A stretch of 64,000 nt of DNA, from assembly GCA_014773175.1 (NCBI GenBank), contig VXCM01002046.1, positions 1 to 64,000 of the forward strand. Reading direction: 5' to 3'. Shown here in pieces: positions 46,601 to 56,904 of the stretch (the first letter of the stretch is position 1; each line of letters starts with the position of its first letter). The position numbers and the translations under genes were made by a program. The DNA is from Lucifuga dentata (Eukaryota > Chordata > Actinopteri > Ophidiiformes > Bythitidae). Under the pieces are notes generated by a model. It worked only from the letters and a program-made list of their open reading frames with translations. It did no database searches and was not told the origin of the DNA.

Positions 46601-46784
46601 GTGCTGATGTCGGATAAAATCAGTCCACCTAAAAATGGTGTTTCTTCATGTCATTGTTAAGGGGAGGAAAGGACAAAATGACAGTTTGTGCAATATAATT
46701 TGACAGAATTTGACAGTCGGTCTTTGGGGATGTAAAGGCTATGGAAAGCCAAATGCACCAAAATTAAATATATAAAAATGATAT
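46601..46784. other. Unassigned spacer
   Basis: Nothing recognised. Confidence 0.5.
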
Positions 46785-47030
46785 TATGAAATAAATAACT
46801 CAATGCAAAAGTACCAATAAATTATGAAGTAATTCCATAAATCATTATTATTATGAAATATTATTTCATAACAACATTTTTATTTCATAATGCCCATTTT
46901 TTTAAGTCTCTTCTTTTATTTCACAACACTGTTTTTATTTCATAATAACACTTTTATTTCGTAATGCAGCATTTCCAAGTCTCTTTTTTATTTCACATCA
47001 GCATTTATCATAATGTCACTTCATGATGAG
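46785..47030. repeat. AT-rich TTTATTTCATAATG repeat block
   Basis: Several imperfect units TTTATTTCATAA(T/C) at 46880-47015 are preceded by the inverse TATGAAATAAATA at 46784-46797 and elsewhere. Probably part of a decayed inverted-repeat element. Confidence 0.7.
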
Positions 47031-47087
47031 ATTTCAGACGAGATTTCAGGACCAGTGGGCATGGCTTACACTGATGGGTTTATTTTT

Positions 47088-47170
47088 TTGAAAATTGTCA
47101 GTAATGTAACGTGTGTGTGGACAGTATGTATTGGGCTTAAGCATGAAAAATTGTTGGTATGGTCCTTTAA
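47088..47170. mobile_element. MITE subfamily B terminal stub (B6)
   Basis: GAAAATTGTCAGTAATGTAA to TTGGTATGGTCCTTTAA: one inverted repeat only. Confidence 0.85.
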
Positions 47171-47985
47171 ACACATTTTGGTTGTTCAGGTTTACAGGAT
47201 CAGTCGATGCCTTTGATAGCGAAATCTGATAACATTTATAAAAAATGCCTCATGAATGGTTTCACTTTGCCATCTCATTATCTCAGCATCCTGCTGAGGT
47301 CTGCAAACTCTCTGCTTTTCCATCTTCTGCATCTACAGCACCACTTACTGCTCCTTCTCGTTCTCTGCCTCCCTAATGTTCTTTTTTTCGTTTGACAGAA
47401 AATCTCCAGCCATTTCGGGCCTTTTTCCAGCTGTCCTGTGGATATTAAGGCAGTGCACCGAAACAGAGTTTCCCATAATGCTTTTCTGTCCAGCTGTTGG
47501 AACAGGCCATCGGGTTTATGAAAGCTGTGTTACATTGCATCTAGTTTCTCTGATGATTTCTGTAACATGGAAATACTTGTATGTGAGTCAAAGGCGAATA
47601 GAAGAAAAGAGTTCAATAGAGGTTGTAATTACAGGTGTTTTTCATCATTTCAACATGTCTCAGCAAGGTCCAACCAGAACATAATGCAAAGTCCTGGTTT
47701 ATGCTTAATGTATACGCCATGCGGAAGTGGATGTCACCAAAATGGACCGTCCTGGTATTCGTGTTCTCGCGCTTTGGTGACGACTGCACGTGATGACCGC
47801 ACACTTCAACCCATATTCAGTTTTTCCACAAGCTGAAAATTTACTTATGGTGTTGGGCAAGCACCACCCCCTCCCCCANCCCAACACAGTCCTATTCTAT
47901 TCTTTCACACACACACACACCATCCAAAATGGATAACTGTGCAATAGAAGAGTCCAATAAAACTTTTAACATGGCTATTTGGTTT
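47171..47985. other. Unassigned sequence with a gap base
   Basis: No gene recognised. Overlapping 60-102-codon ORFs have no motifs. N at 47879 between a C-run and CCCAACAC; short (CA)n at 47908-47920. Confidence 0.45.
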
Positions 47986-48116
47986 TAAAAGTGCAAAGAA
48001 AAAGCAAAAAACACTCAGATCTAGTTGAAAATGGCTGCTACCAGGCTGTANTAAAAGTGCAAAGAAAAAGCAAAAAACACTCAGATCTAGTTGAAAATGG
48101 CTGCTACCAGGCTGTA
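47986..48116 (+). repeat. Exact 65-bp duplication separated by N
   Basis: 47986-48050 equals 48052-48116, N at 48051. Interpreted as unmerged contig ends. The 140-codon ORF across it (47979-48401) crosses two N's and is not supported. Confidence 0.9.
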
Positions 48117-48528
48117 TGCTACCTGTTGCTAGGCAACCACTATAACACAACCGACACCTTTTCATTTTTCATTCGACCTCAGCGGGGTTTTAAAGGAAAA
48201 CTAAAGAAACTAATTACCTATAACACAGCAGAAGGAAACTTTGGTGAGAAGCATGGAGGTTACATATATTTTAAAATTAGAAATAATGACCTGGCTGCAA
48301 TAANAAAAAAATTAAATAAAAAGGACCTGCCACTATTTGAGCATTTATGGTACGCTCATAAGGAAGGAGCTAGATGCCGGTCTACGGGGATTTTGCTGTA
48401 AAATGGATTAACGGTGACAAAGTAATCATGGGATCTTTTTAGGATGTTTTTACCTTTGAAACGAAGCTAAAATCACCAATTCATTCCATATTTTAGTTGT
48501 GTTTTGGTCAGCGGTTTCACAACACCAT
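48117..48528. other. Unassigned sequence
   Basis: N at 48304 next to an A-run. Nothing else recognised. Confidence 0.5.
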
Positions 48529-48657
48529 TAAATGTGTATTTTTTTTAAGGCTGGGTCATCCCATGAAACCTGGGCGGGTCTTCATTTACCTGNTAAATGT
48601 GTATTTTTTTTAAGGCTGGGTCATCCCATGAAACCTGGGCGGGTCTTCATTTACCTG
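48529..48657 (+). repeat. Exact 64-bp duplication separated by N
   Basis: 48529-48592 equals 48594-48657, N at 48593. Interpreted as unmerged contig ends. Confidence 0.9.
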
Positions 48658-48929
48658 GGCAGGCCGCTCAGGTTTCACCTATGTATGAAACACTTGAGAC
48701 TTTTGGTGGTGCTGTAGGACAGAGCTGCCCTTAACCACCTAAAAACACCAAAACAAACTCAGTAGAAACAGAAGTAATTTCCGGTTCAGTCACCCACAAC
48801 AAACATGGAGGCAGTGAAGAGAGAGTTGATGCTGATGAAGATTAGAAATTACTGTTATTTGGCTGCAAGATGAAAAAGTTGTTCACTATTGTTGCACATG
48901 TTAATGTTGATTAAGGGAAGCTACTGAGT

Positions 48930-49218
48930 TAATTGACCTTAGCGTTAGTATGTGTAAATTGACCTTAGCGTTAGCATGTGTAAATTGACCTTAGCATTAG
49001 CATGTGTAAATTGACCTTAGTGTTAGCTTGAGTAAATTGACCTTAGCATTAGCAATGTGTAAATTCACCTTAGCATTAGTATGTGTAAATTGACCTTAGC
49101 ATTAGCATGTGTAAATTGATCTTAGCGTTAGCATGTGTAAATTGACCTTAGCGTTGGCATGTGTAAATTGACCTTAGCGTTAGCATGTGTAAATTGATCT
49201 TAGCGTTAGCATGTGTAG
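48930..49218 (+). repeat. 26-bp minisatellite, about 11 copies
   Basis: Unit TTGACCTTAGCGTTAGCATG followed by TGTAAA, with single-base variants (GCATT, GTGTT, TTGATC). Units are well conserved, implying recent tandem expansion. No coding frame. Confidence 0.95.
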
Positions 49219-49459
49219 GATGGGCAGTTTCAGAGTGGAATTTTTATTAAATGTTTGTCTTGTTAGCCAGATATTATAATGGTTAAATTGACTGCAGTTC
49301 TTTTTTCCTCCTAAATGTAGAGTAATATCAGTTAATATTAGAATGCTCAATGAGATAACACGTTTTAAAAATGTAGCAAAGTCAATGTTATGTCTTTAGT
49401 TGGAGAGCATTGCGGCTAAATTCTTTAAAATGTATGTATTTTTGCGTTGTTTTGATAAC
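49219..49459. other. Unassigned spacer
   Basis: Nothing recognised. Confidence 0.5.
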
Positions 49460-49626
49460 AATGTAACAGTACTTTTTACTCAGAGTACATTTGAAACAAA
49501 AATACTTTTTACTTTTATTTAAATAAATTTTTACACAAGTATTTTTACTTTTACTTGAGTAAACTTTCATCAAAGTAACAGTACTTTTACTTGAGCAAAA
49601 TATTTTATTACTCTTTTGACCCCTGC
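49460..49626. mobile_element. Decayed hAT-like repeat end
   Basis: Repeated AGTACTTTTACTTGAG/ACTTTTTACT motifs ending CTCTTTTGACCCCTGC (reverse complement GCAGGGGTCAAAAGAG). This is a common fish repeat with a hAT-type CAGGGGTC terminus. Only one end is seen. Confidence 0.5.
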
Positions 49627-51184
49627 TTAAGCGTTATTTTATTATAGCATATAGACGCACATAATATATGAAATTATTGCAGTAGTTATAACTGAACACA
49701 AATGTCAGCAGATCAAAGCGTTTGCCGCCTTCTTATAGACATTTATTGCAGACATACTTTGAAACTATGAACTCATTGAGCCGCTGAACTGGCGCTTTGA
49801 TCTAGTCTGGAGTATAAACGGCTGCTATAATATCTACAAACCACCAGATGTCGCTGTTGTTACTGTTTCCAACGCACCTGAAGCTTTCAATTTTTTTTCA
49901 ACACCAGCTGGAAGAAAACCTCAAAGCTTCATAAGTCTTCTAGTAAATCTCTGGTAAAATAATTTAAGTGAAAAAAAGGTGCTACCAGCAGCATTCAACT
50001 CAGACCAAAGTAACAACATAAGGAAAATAGCAAAGGTGTTGTGTGTGCTGGAAGATCTCTCTTTTAAGGATTCTGGGTATTTACCATTAGGCTCATCAGA
50101 GGCCCCAGAGAGAGGAAAATACCTGCCAAACTGCAGGTAACGGCGAGGCAAAGCCACCAGAGGGCACAACAGCTGCTGTAAAACTAAAGTCTAAATAATT
50201 GATTTAGTCCAGAAATGCTGTTGTGTTCCTTTTAAATTCATCTTTTTAAAGTCTTATAAATGTTCTTATTTGAAGTCATCGGTGTCTCGCACATTAATCT
50301 GCTAGTTTGACCGTGTCGTTCATGTCCCATTTTCAAGGTTTGATTTCATTGCAACTTTAATCAAAACATCTTAAAGTGCCTCCATGAAATCATCCTGTGA
50401 AGCTTGTATCTGATGTCGCAGGTAGATTAAAAGATCCTGAGCATAGATAAGACCGTCATTTGACCCTGAGCCTTGATGAGCGCACAGTGAGTGGATATGT
50501 GTGTGTGTGTGTTTGCACGGATGCTCGCCCCCCCACTTCCTCCATCTTATCATCAGGAGCAGAGCCAGTCCTCTTGTTGTGGCTTCAGCTGCAGGAAAGC
50601 AATGTGTGTGTGTGTGTGTGGAGGAGGATTCTCAAAGGCAGCCAGTCGAGGACCTATCACTTCCTGCTTTCTCAGTTTACTGGGGTCACTTACAGTACAG
50701 ACGCACTCACACTCAGCTACATGTGAGGCTCTGTGGAGAGATAAACAATGCTGCTGTGTTGGAGTCTGTCAGACAGATGGAGATTGTGTGTGTGTCCATG
50801 TGTGTGTGTGTGTGCGTGCGCGCTCTATAGCTGACATCACAGCATGAGTTACTTTTACAGGCTCTTTTATAATTGTGTAGCTCTCAGAAGTCATTTTATT
50901 TGTTGCACACGAAGAAAATGAACATGGAAAACCTAAGAACACACACAGTTTAATGTATAAACCGGTGACAAATGCCTTCTGCGTGATCTCATAACCTCAC
51001 GTGGCGTCTTCATGTCGCTTATTTTGTCTGAGGTTGAAAATCCCAAATGGGTTCAATACACATGTAGTTTCCACATATTAAACGTGGAGATTGTACTATT
51101 CAATGGTGACAGATCACTGTATGATGTGGTTACACGTGTGTGTTTGATGAATAATAGATCATGGATCCTGTCTCCATATGACCT
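49627..51184. other. Unassigned sequence with GT microsatellites
   Basis: (GT)n at 50497-50512, 50602-50620 and 50786-50820. Three overlapping frames of 88-118 codons at 50460-50847 are read through these repeats and have no motif. Confidence 0.5.
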
Positions 51185-52146
51185 TTAAAGGATCATACTG
51201 GCGGTCGTGCATGTTTGATCCCAATATACAGTATACAGCCCACTACATTATTTACATTATGTTAATGACACCCAATTTCCAAAACGTTATTTTAGTTTTC
51301 TTGTTATTTTTTCAAATCCTCTAATCTTTCAAAATCAAATGTTCAGGTGATACANTTTTAGTTTTCTTGTTATTTTTTCAAATCCTCTAATCTTTCAAAA
51401 TCAAATGTTCAGGTGATACACCTTAAAATTCAATGTTCAATTCAAATTCAACACTTATGCATGACTCCAGAGGCTTAAAAACAACACATTTTAACCCATT
51501 ATACAGTAGTTTGACAATTTGTATAAAACACAAAAGGTTTTCATTCACTTGTAAAAAAAAAAAAAATCTTCTAATACTTGTGAGTATATCAGCATGTCAC
51601 AGTTGATATAATATTATTATCAGTGAAAATCCTATTAAGAAATGGGTTTCTGCTTAAAGCTGCACAGAGGCGATGTCGGTAGTGTGTTGGTAAAAAAGTG
51701 CAACAGCAAGCGTGCAGACTGGTTGTGATTCAGAGTTCACACGAGGACAAGCTGCAGGGATTTTAAAGCCCAAACTGCACGCAGCTTCATCAGACATCTC
51801 CGTGTCACCACGTATGTGCATGTCTTCTCCTGGGACTATATTTCTCGTGAAGATGTATGTTTTTCTGTGCAGCTCCGTGTTAGATCTGTTAGATAAAGTT
51901 ACTAAGGAACAAAACCTAATAGACGTGTTTGCTGTGATGGGCTGCGTATCTCAATCGTGTTTCACGTCTCTAAAAGTTGATTTTTATAGCGTTCTGGAAT
52001 GAACTGAAACCAAAGGCAGTCTGGAAGGTAGGAAAAACAATCTGAAATTTACTGCTAAAGTAGTATAGTTTGAGAAATGCTTGTCAGTAACATAACGATT
52101 ACAGGGATTGTATATATTGGGCTCAAACATGCACAATCGCTGATAT
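51185..52146. mobile_element. MITE subfamily B, copy B7, with extra interior and a 65-bp duplication across N
   Basis: Left TTAAAGGATCATACTGGCGG, right reaching GGGCTCAAACATGCACAATC with the last bases lost. 51290-51354 equals 51356-51420 with N at 51355. About 350 bp between roughly 51475 and 51825 have no counterpart in other copies and include an A-run; probably an insertion. Confidence 0.85.
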
Positions 52147-52416
52147 CCAGCTGGATATCTAGCTGTTCATCAAAGTGTGACATCATGCTGCTATGAATGA
52201 AATGTTTTATATTTGACATGATACGATATAAAAGAAAAATCCTTCAAAAACATAAAATCTGGAGTGAACACATCAGACGTAACATTGCTTTTCCGTGTTT
52301 CACTAGATAGCATCCTATACAGAAGAAATGACATTGAGCCTCACACCTGAATAATGCGGCCTGTTATTGCTGTCAGCTGATTGGTTGTCTCAGTCTTTGA
52401 TCTTTTCTTGGTGCAG
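52147..52416. other. Unassigned sequence upstream of a candidate exon
   Basis: No gene recognised. Confidence 0.45.
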
Positions 52417-52484
52417 GTAGGGACCCAGATGTCTGAGGAGGCTCAGAGGATGACTTCTTGGCCCTAAACCCACCAGTATGTCAG
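52417..52484 (+). other. Candidate 68-bp 5' exon
   Basis: Preceded by TGATCTTTTCTTGGTGCAG (a pyrimidine-rich acceptor) and followed by GTAAGA (a strong donor). It holds a 12-codon ORF (MSEEAQRMTSWP, stop) and then ATGTCAG at the exon end, so a start codon could be followed by the intron in phase 1. This looks like a 5' untranslated exon with an upstream ORF. No downstream exon is recognised; possibly chance. Confidence 0.28.
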
Positions 52485-53086
52485 GTAAGACTTCATTCAC
52501 ACACACAGTCCCCATCCCCCAGAAAGATAAGTATCTGTTTTCTGTATGCAACTGATATCCCAGTACTGATATCTTCTATTAAAGCTGCAGAAATCTGATC
52601 ATTTAATTTGATATTCATAACCTCATTATCTCTGAATTTGACCTGTCATGCTAAAAACAGCAAAAGTTTTCCATACGCCCTCAAATTATTCTTGTTAGTG
52701 AAGAAAAGCTTCAGAAACAGAACATTTCAGAACACTAAAACTCTAAAAGTCATACATACAATGCATTTCAAATAGCAATAAATAGCAATAAATATAATGG
52801 GGCCAAGATTTTGTGTTTTTATCCAGGAATTTCAGAATGTTAGGGTTTTTTTTTTTTTTTTAANTTTTTTTTTTTTTTTTAAAGTACAGTATGTTAACAA
52901 AAAATGATTCAATAATTCAGTAACTGACTTATAAAAATATAATTTGCAGTTTTGTAATTATTTATTATTGTTTTGATGTCATTTTCTCCTAAGTTTGCTC
53001 TGTCAGTGAAACTCTGTCGAAAGCAAAAACAAAGACTTTTTTTTTCCAGCCAAAATCAGTAAAATCCAAAATCAGAGAGATAAAAG
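52485..53086. other. Unassigned sequence with a T-run gap
   Basis: T-run with N at 52864 (52845-52880). Nothing else recognised. Confidence 0.5.
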
Positions 53087-53516
53087 TTAAAGGACCATAC
53101 AGATGTTAAATACAAACCCGCATGCATGTTGCATTACTGCCAACCATTTTCTTAAACATAAAACCTTATTTTAGTATTTGGGGTATTTTCCAACCTAATT
53201 CCCTAATCTTTCTAAATCAAATGTTCAGGTGATACATCCCCCTTAAAATTCAATGTTACGCCTTCTAACCCTTATACATGACTGTAGAAGGCACAGTCGT
53301 TTTAATTTCTTAGTAAAAGCTGTCTTCTCCTCGGACTTCTGAGATTTTTTATAACGTACTGGAAAGAAATTAAACCAATGGCAATCTGGAAGGAAGGAAA
53401 AAAACTGTAAAATTATCACTCCAGTAGTATATTTTGGAAAATGGTTGGCAGTAATGTAAACGTATGACATTTGTATTGGGCTCAAACTTGCAAAAATTAC
53501 TGGTATGCTCCTTTAA
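53087..53516. mobile_element. MITE subfamily B, internally deleted copy (B8)
   Basis: 430 bp, left TTAAAGGACCATACAGATGT, right CTGGTATGCTCCTTTAA. The segment between the CTTCTCC(T)GGGACT motif and the AACGTACTGGA(A)TGAA motif is deleted. Confidence 0.9.
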
Positions 53517-53642
53517 ACTGTTGGGCTGACTGAAATGAAAAGCTTTATTTCTTTTAGTTCCTCTGAATTGATGTGGAAGTAGGTTTCCAGCAGTAAAAGA
53601 AAAAAAATCTGTCATCTTATTTTTCTCCCCATTGCTAAGTAC

Positions 53643-54352
53643 TATTTTCTCATAATTATGAGATGCTAAGTCACAATTATGAGATGCTAAGTCATATGAG
53701 ATGCTACGTCATAATTATGAGATACTAAGTAATAATTACAAGTTGCTAAGTCATAATTATGAGATGCTATGTCATAATTACAAGATACTAAGTCATAATT
53801 ATGGGATGCTAAGTTATAATTATGAGATGTTAAGTTATAATTACAAGATGCTAAGTCATAATTACGGGATGCTAAGTCATAATTACAAGATGCTAAGTCA
53901 TAATTATGAGATACTAAGTCATATGAGATGCTACATCATAATTATGAGATGCTATGTCATAATTACAAGATGCTAAGTCATAATTATGGGATGCTAAGTT
54001 ATAATTATGAGATGCTAAGTTATAATTATGAGATGCTAAGTCATAATTATGAGATGCTAAGTCATGATTACGGGATGCTAAGTCATAATTACAAGATGCT
54101 AAGTCATAATTATGAGATACTAAGTCATATGAGATGCTATGTCATAATTATGAGATGCTATGTCATAATTATGAGATACTAAGTCATATGAGATGCCAAG
54201 TCATAATTACGAGATGCTAAATCATAATTACAAGATGCTAAGTCATAATTACAAGATGCTAAGTCATACTTACAAGATGCTAAGTTAAAATTACGGGATG
54301 CTAAGTGAGATGCTTACTCATAATTACGAGATGCTAGGTCATAATTATGAGT
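53643..54352 (+). repeat. 21-bp minisatellite, about 33 units
   Basis: Unit TAATTATGAGATGCTAAGTC and variants (ACAAGATG, ACGGGATG, shorter TCATATGAGATGC units). Because the unit is seven codons long, open frames of 84-91 codons run through it as LSHNYEM-type heptads. Higher-order periodicity is visible: the ATATGAGATGC short unit recurs at 53694, 53921, 54127 and 54187. Not coding. Confidence 0.95.
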
Positions 54353-55012
54353 AAACAGCTCATAACAATGGGGAGAAAATAAGGTGATGTTTTTTTTTTG
54401 TTTTTTTTTTAACTGGCAGAAACAGGCTCCCATAGATTGAAGACCTGAATTCCCAGCTTGGACTTTTGAACCATTTAGCACTTTCTCACTTTTCCCTTTC
54501 CACACCTACATGACTGAACAGTTAAGCGACATGGAAATCAAGTTTACCTGTTTTTCTTTTGTTTTTTGGACATGTTTGACAGAGTATGTTCACATGCAGT
54601 TCACATGCTAGTATACCTCATATAGATTTCATTGTCTCATACATTAAACAGTCCCACCTACAGTATGTGTATTCGGCAGATTCAGTGTTTTCTATCTGTG
54701 GATTCAGTCCGTCCACTGCCTGTCCACAGCGACCTCGCTGACCTGTCGCACATTCACACGCCGTCAAGCCCACGATCCTTCCGTTTGGCGTGGAAACGAG
54801 CAGCAACACACTCACAGAAAGTCACATTTCTGATGTTTCTGATCCTGTTCTTCGTCGGATTCACTTCAACATGATGTATTAGCTTTGAACTCTGGGCTAG
54901 ATGTTAAATATGAAAATAAGAGGAGTGTTACTCAGAGAAAAGCTTTTGTTTTAAAAGTGCCTCTCCCATCTTATTTTAGAGCCAGCAGAAAATTGCTCCC
55001 CCGGCTGGAAAG
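54353..55012. other. Unassigned sequence
   Basis: No gene recognised. Confidence 0.5.
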
Positions 55013-55165
55013 ATGAGGCCATTCAGAATGGTAATATTTATCCTCCTCTCAGCTCTCTTTTCCCTCTTTTGCTCTGGAGCACTAACGAAACGTCGAGTCT
55101 TCCTGAACGACGTGAGACGTTCTCAGCTTTTAACCTCCTTCACTTGCTGCCTTTCAATGATGTGA
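55013..55165 (+). CDS. Short ORF with signal-peptide-like start (hypothetical, doubtful)
   Basis: ATG in a reasonable context (GGAAAGATGAGG) opens a 50-codon frame: MRPFRM then a hydrophobic core VIFILLSALFSLF, a plausible cleavage region CSGAL, then a basic TKRR and VFLNDVRR, ending at a TGA. A GTGAGA donor-like site follows VFLND, so it could be a first exon. The hydrophobic core comes from a pyrimidine-rich stretch, which favours chance. No family recognised. Confidence 0.2.
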   Translation: MRPFRMVIFILLSALFSLFCSGALTKRRVFLNDVRRSQLLTSFTCCLSMM

Positions 55166-55499
55166 ACCGTCTTTATCTGACATTCATTTGCTTAGAATCT
55201 GTAACTTTGGTGGTTGGTATTTTCCTGCACCTTTTCACTCCTTTCGTTACAATCTAAGATGGCAATTTTTTTTTGTTTGTTTTTTTTTTTTTTTTTTTNT
55301 TTTTTTTTTTTTTTTTTGCCTGTCTCAGTGACTCATGTAGTGATGTCATTAGTGATTAAAGTGCAACCTAGTACTCCCTTTTTGTTGACCACAGCTCCTT
55401 CACATATTCTAAAAGTGGGTTCAAACGCTGGGAAAAAGGGGGGCTGGGACTAATGGTTCTTCTTCCCAAGTCGTCCAATAGCAATGCTTTGTCAGAAGC
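55166..55499. other. Unassigned sequence with T-run gap
   Basis: T-run with N at 55299 (55266-55317). Confidence 0.6.
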
Positions 55500-55508
55500 G
55501 CTCATTAT

Positions 55509-55625
55509 GGTAGGTAGGTAGGTTAGGTAGGTTATAAAAGCCTATCACAGGGTTGACACACACGGACACAAACTTATTCACACCTGCGGTCAATTTAGAG
55601 TTTTCAGTTCGCCAAACCTGATCAC
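55509..55625 (-). mobile_element. Fragment of the dispersed (ATCC)n-tailed repeat, distal part
   Basis: GTAGGTAGGT simple repeat, then AAAGCCTATCACAGGGTTGA, CACACGGACACAAACTTATT and CACCTGCGGTCAATTTAGAG. This is the part that normally follows the TATCACAGGGC end seen at 4377, here without the (ATCC)n portion. Confidence 0.65.
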
Positions 55626-55844
55626 TTACCTTAGATGGACGCCCTGATTTTAGCAGGTGAACTTTCCACCTCTTAATGATGGACTTAAGGTGCTTCCAGG
55701 TATATTCACCTTGGAAATCTTTTTATGTTCCTCACCTGATGTGTGTCCTTCCACCACTTTGTGACAGACTTGTGTTGGAAGGGCTTTGAACCCATGCTGC
55801 TGTCTTTGTGTTTACCTCGCTTACAGTCTGAAGAATCAAACGAG

Positions 55845-56330
55845 TTAATTGCTATGACTGAGGATGTTAATAGCTTGAAAGACAACGGGGGGCATTAGTT
55901 AGCCTGAAAGGCATTACCAAGTACTAGTAGTGTCCACTTGAGGTACTGAAGGCCGTTTTCCATTCATCCCCCCCACCTATCCGGATTTAGGCAATTCCTA
56001 TCCAGATGATAGGCATTGCATAAATCCAGCTTAATGAAGACTGTCGACCCCTGGAGCAACTCAAAGGTGGATGAGATTAAAGGCGGAGGATAACAATTCT
56101 TAACAGTTATCCCATTCAGACCTCAGTAATCTGTGCAGGGGTAAAGAGAATTGTCTTTCTTTTTGACAAAGAAAAATCCCGCCCCTGCTGGAGATGAAGA
56201 GGGCTCAATGATATCTGCTGAAAGGGGTATCATTGATGTATGTCTCCATGGTGTGAGTCTCTGGAATGGAGAGGGAGTAAAGCCTGCCACGTGAGGGAGA
56301 CAGGTTGATGGCACAGTTATATGGCTGATG
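55845..56330 (-). pseudogene. Gypsy reverse transcriptase remnant (N-terminal part)
   Basis: It has [18 protein letters not shown] followed by [10 protein letters not shown] at 56123-56235, then DEWKTAFS near 55950 and YLVMPFRLTNAP near 55900. Stops and shifts separate these blocks. The catalytic YxDD motif lies beyond the truncation and is absent. Confidence 0.85.
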
Positions 56331-56559
56331 AGGAGGCAGCACGGTGGCCCTGGCTAAAACTGAAAACCTCCTTCACATCATGATATTTCTCAGGCACCTT
56401 AGAGAAGTTGATCTGCACAGAGGAAACCGAGGGGAGGTGAAGCAGACTTTAAATGACAGGACTGACAGTCACTGCACCAACGCAGTACTGTCTCAATCTC
56501 CAGTCTAAAAGTGGATTATGTTCTCTTAACCAAGGAAGACCCAAAATTAGAGGGTGCTG

Positions 56560-56830
56560 AGGTGAGTTGATTATGTGAAATTGGAGGTGATCATGGTGAT
56601 TACCTGAAAGTACCAGATGGACAGAGGAGGTCTTATGAGTGATGCGGGAAGAAGACGTCCATCCAGGGCCTCCACTGGAGTCTCCAGAGGTTCACAGGAA
56701 AAGTCTAACTGTTTAGTTAACAAAGGGGTCCATACAATTCCAATCTGTTCCAGAATCAATAAGCACCAGAACATCCTTTGACACATCAGAAAGGCGCAAC
56801 CAGGCAGGAAGTTGGGGACAAGAGGAATTA
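56560..56830 (-). pseudogene. Gypsy aspartic protease remnant
   Basis: VLVLIDSGTDWN at about 56740-56770 carries the DSG active-site triplet (56749-56757). After a frameshift it continues KQLDFSCEPLETPVEALDGR. Broken and short. Confidence 0.8.
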
Positions 56831-56904
56831 AGGGAGCTGAGGGAACGGATCACCAAAATCTTCTCTAATTTTGGTGATCCTGGCCTTTTGCTGGATAAAG
56901 TATT

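Noticed and set aside
47979..48401. 140-codon plus-strand ORF
   Set aside because: It crosses two N's and includes both copies of a probably artefactual 65-bp duplication.
48930..49218. Possible repeat-spacer array
   Set aside because: Uniform head-to-tail 26-bp units without variable spacers.
53701..54182. Open frames of 84-91 codons encoding heptad repeats
   Set aside because: They are the translation of a 21-bp minisatellite; any frame without a stop in one unit stays open.
53643..54352. Possible CRISPR-like array
   Set aside because: Units are contiguous 21-bp tandem repeats with no spacers, and the genome is eukaryotic.
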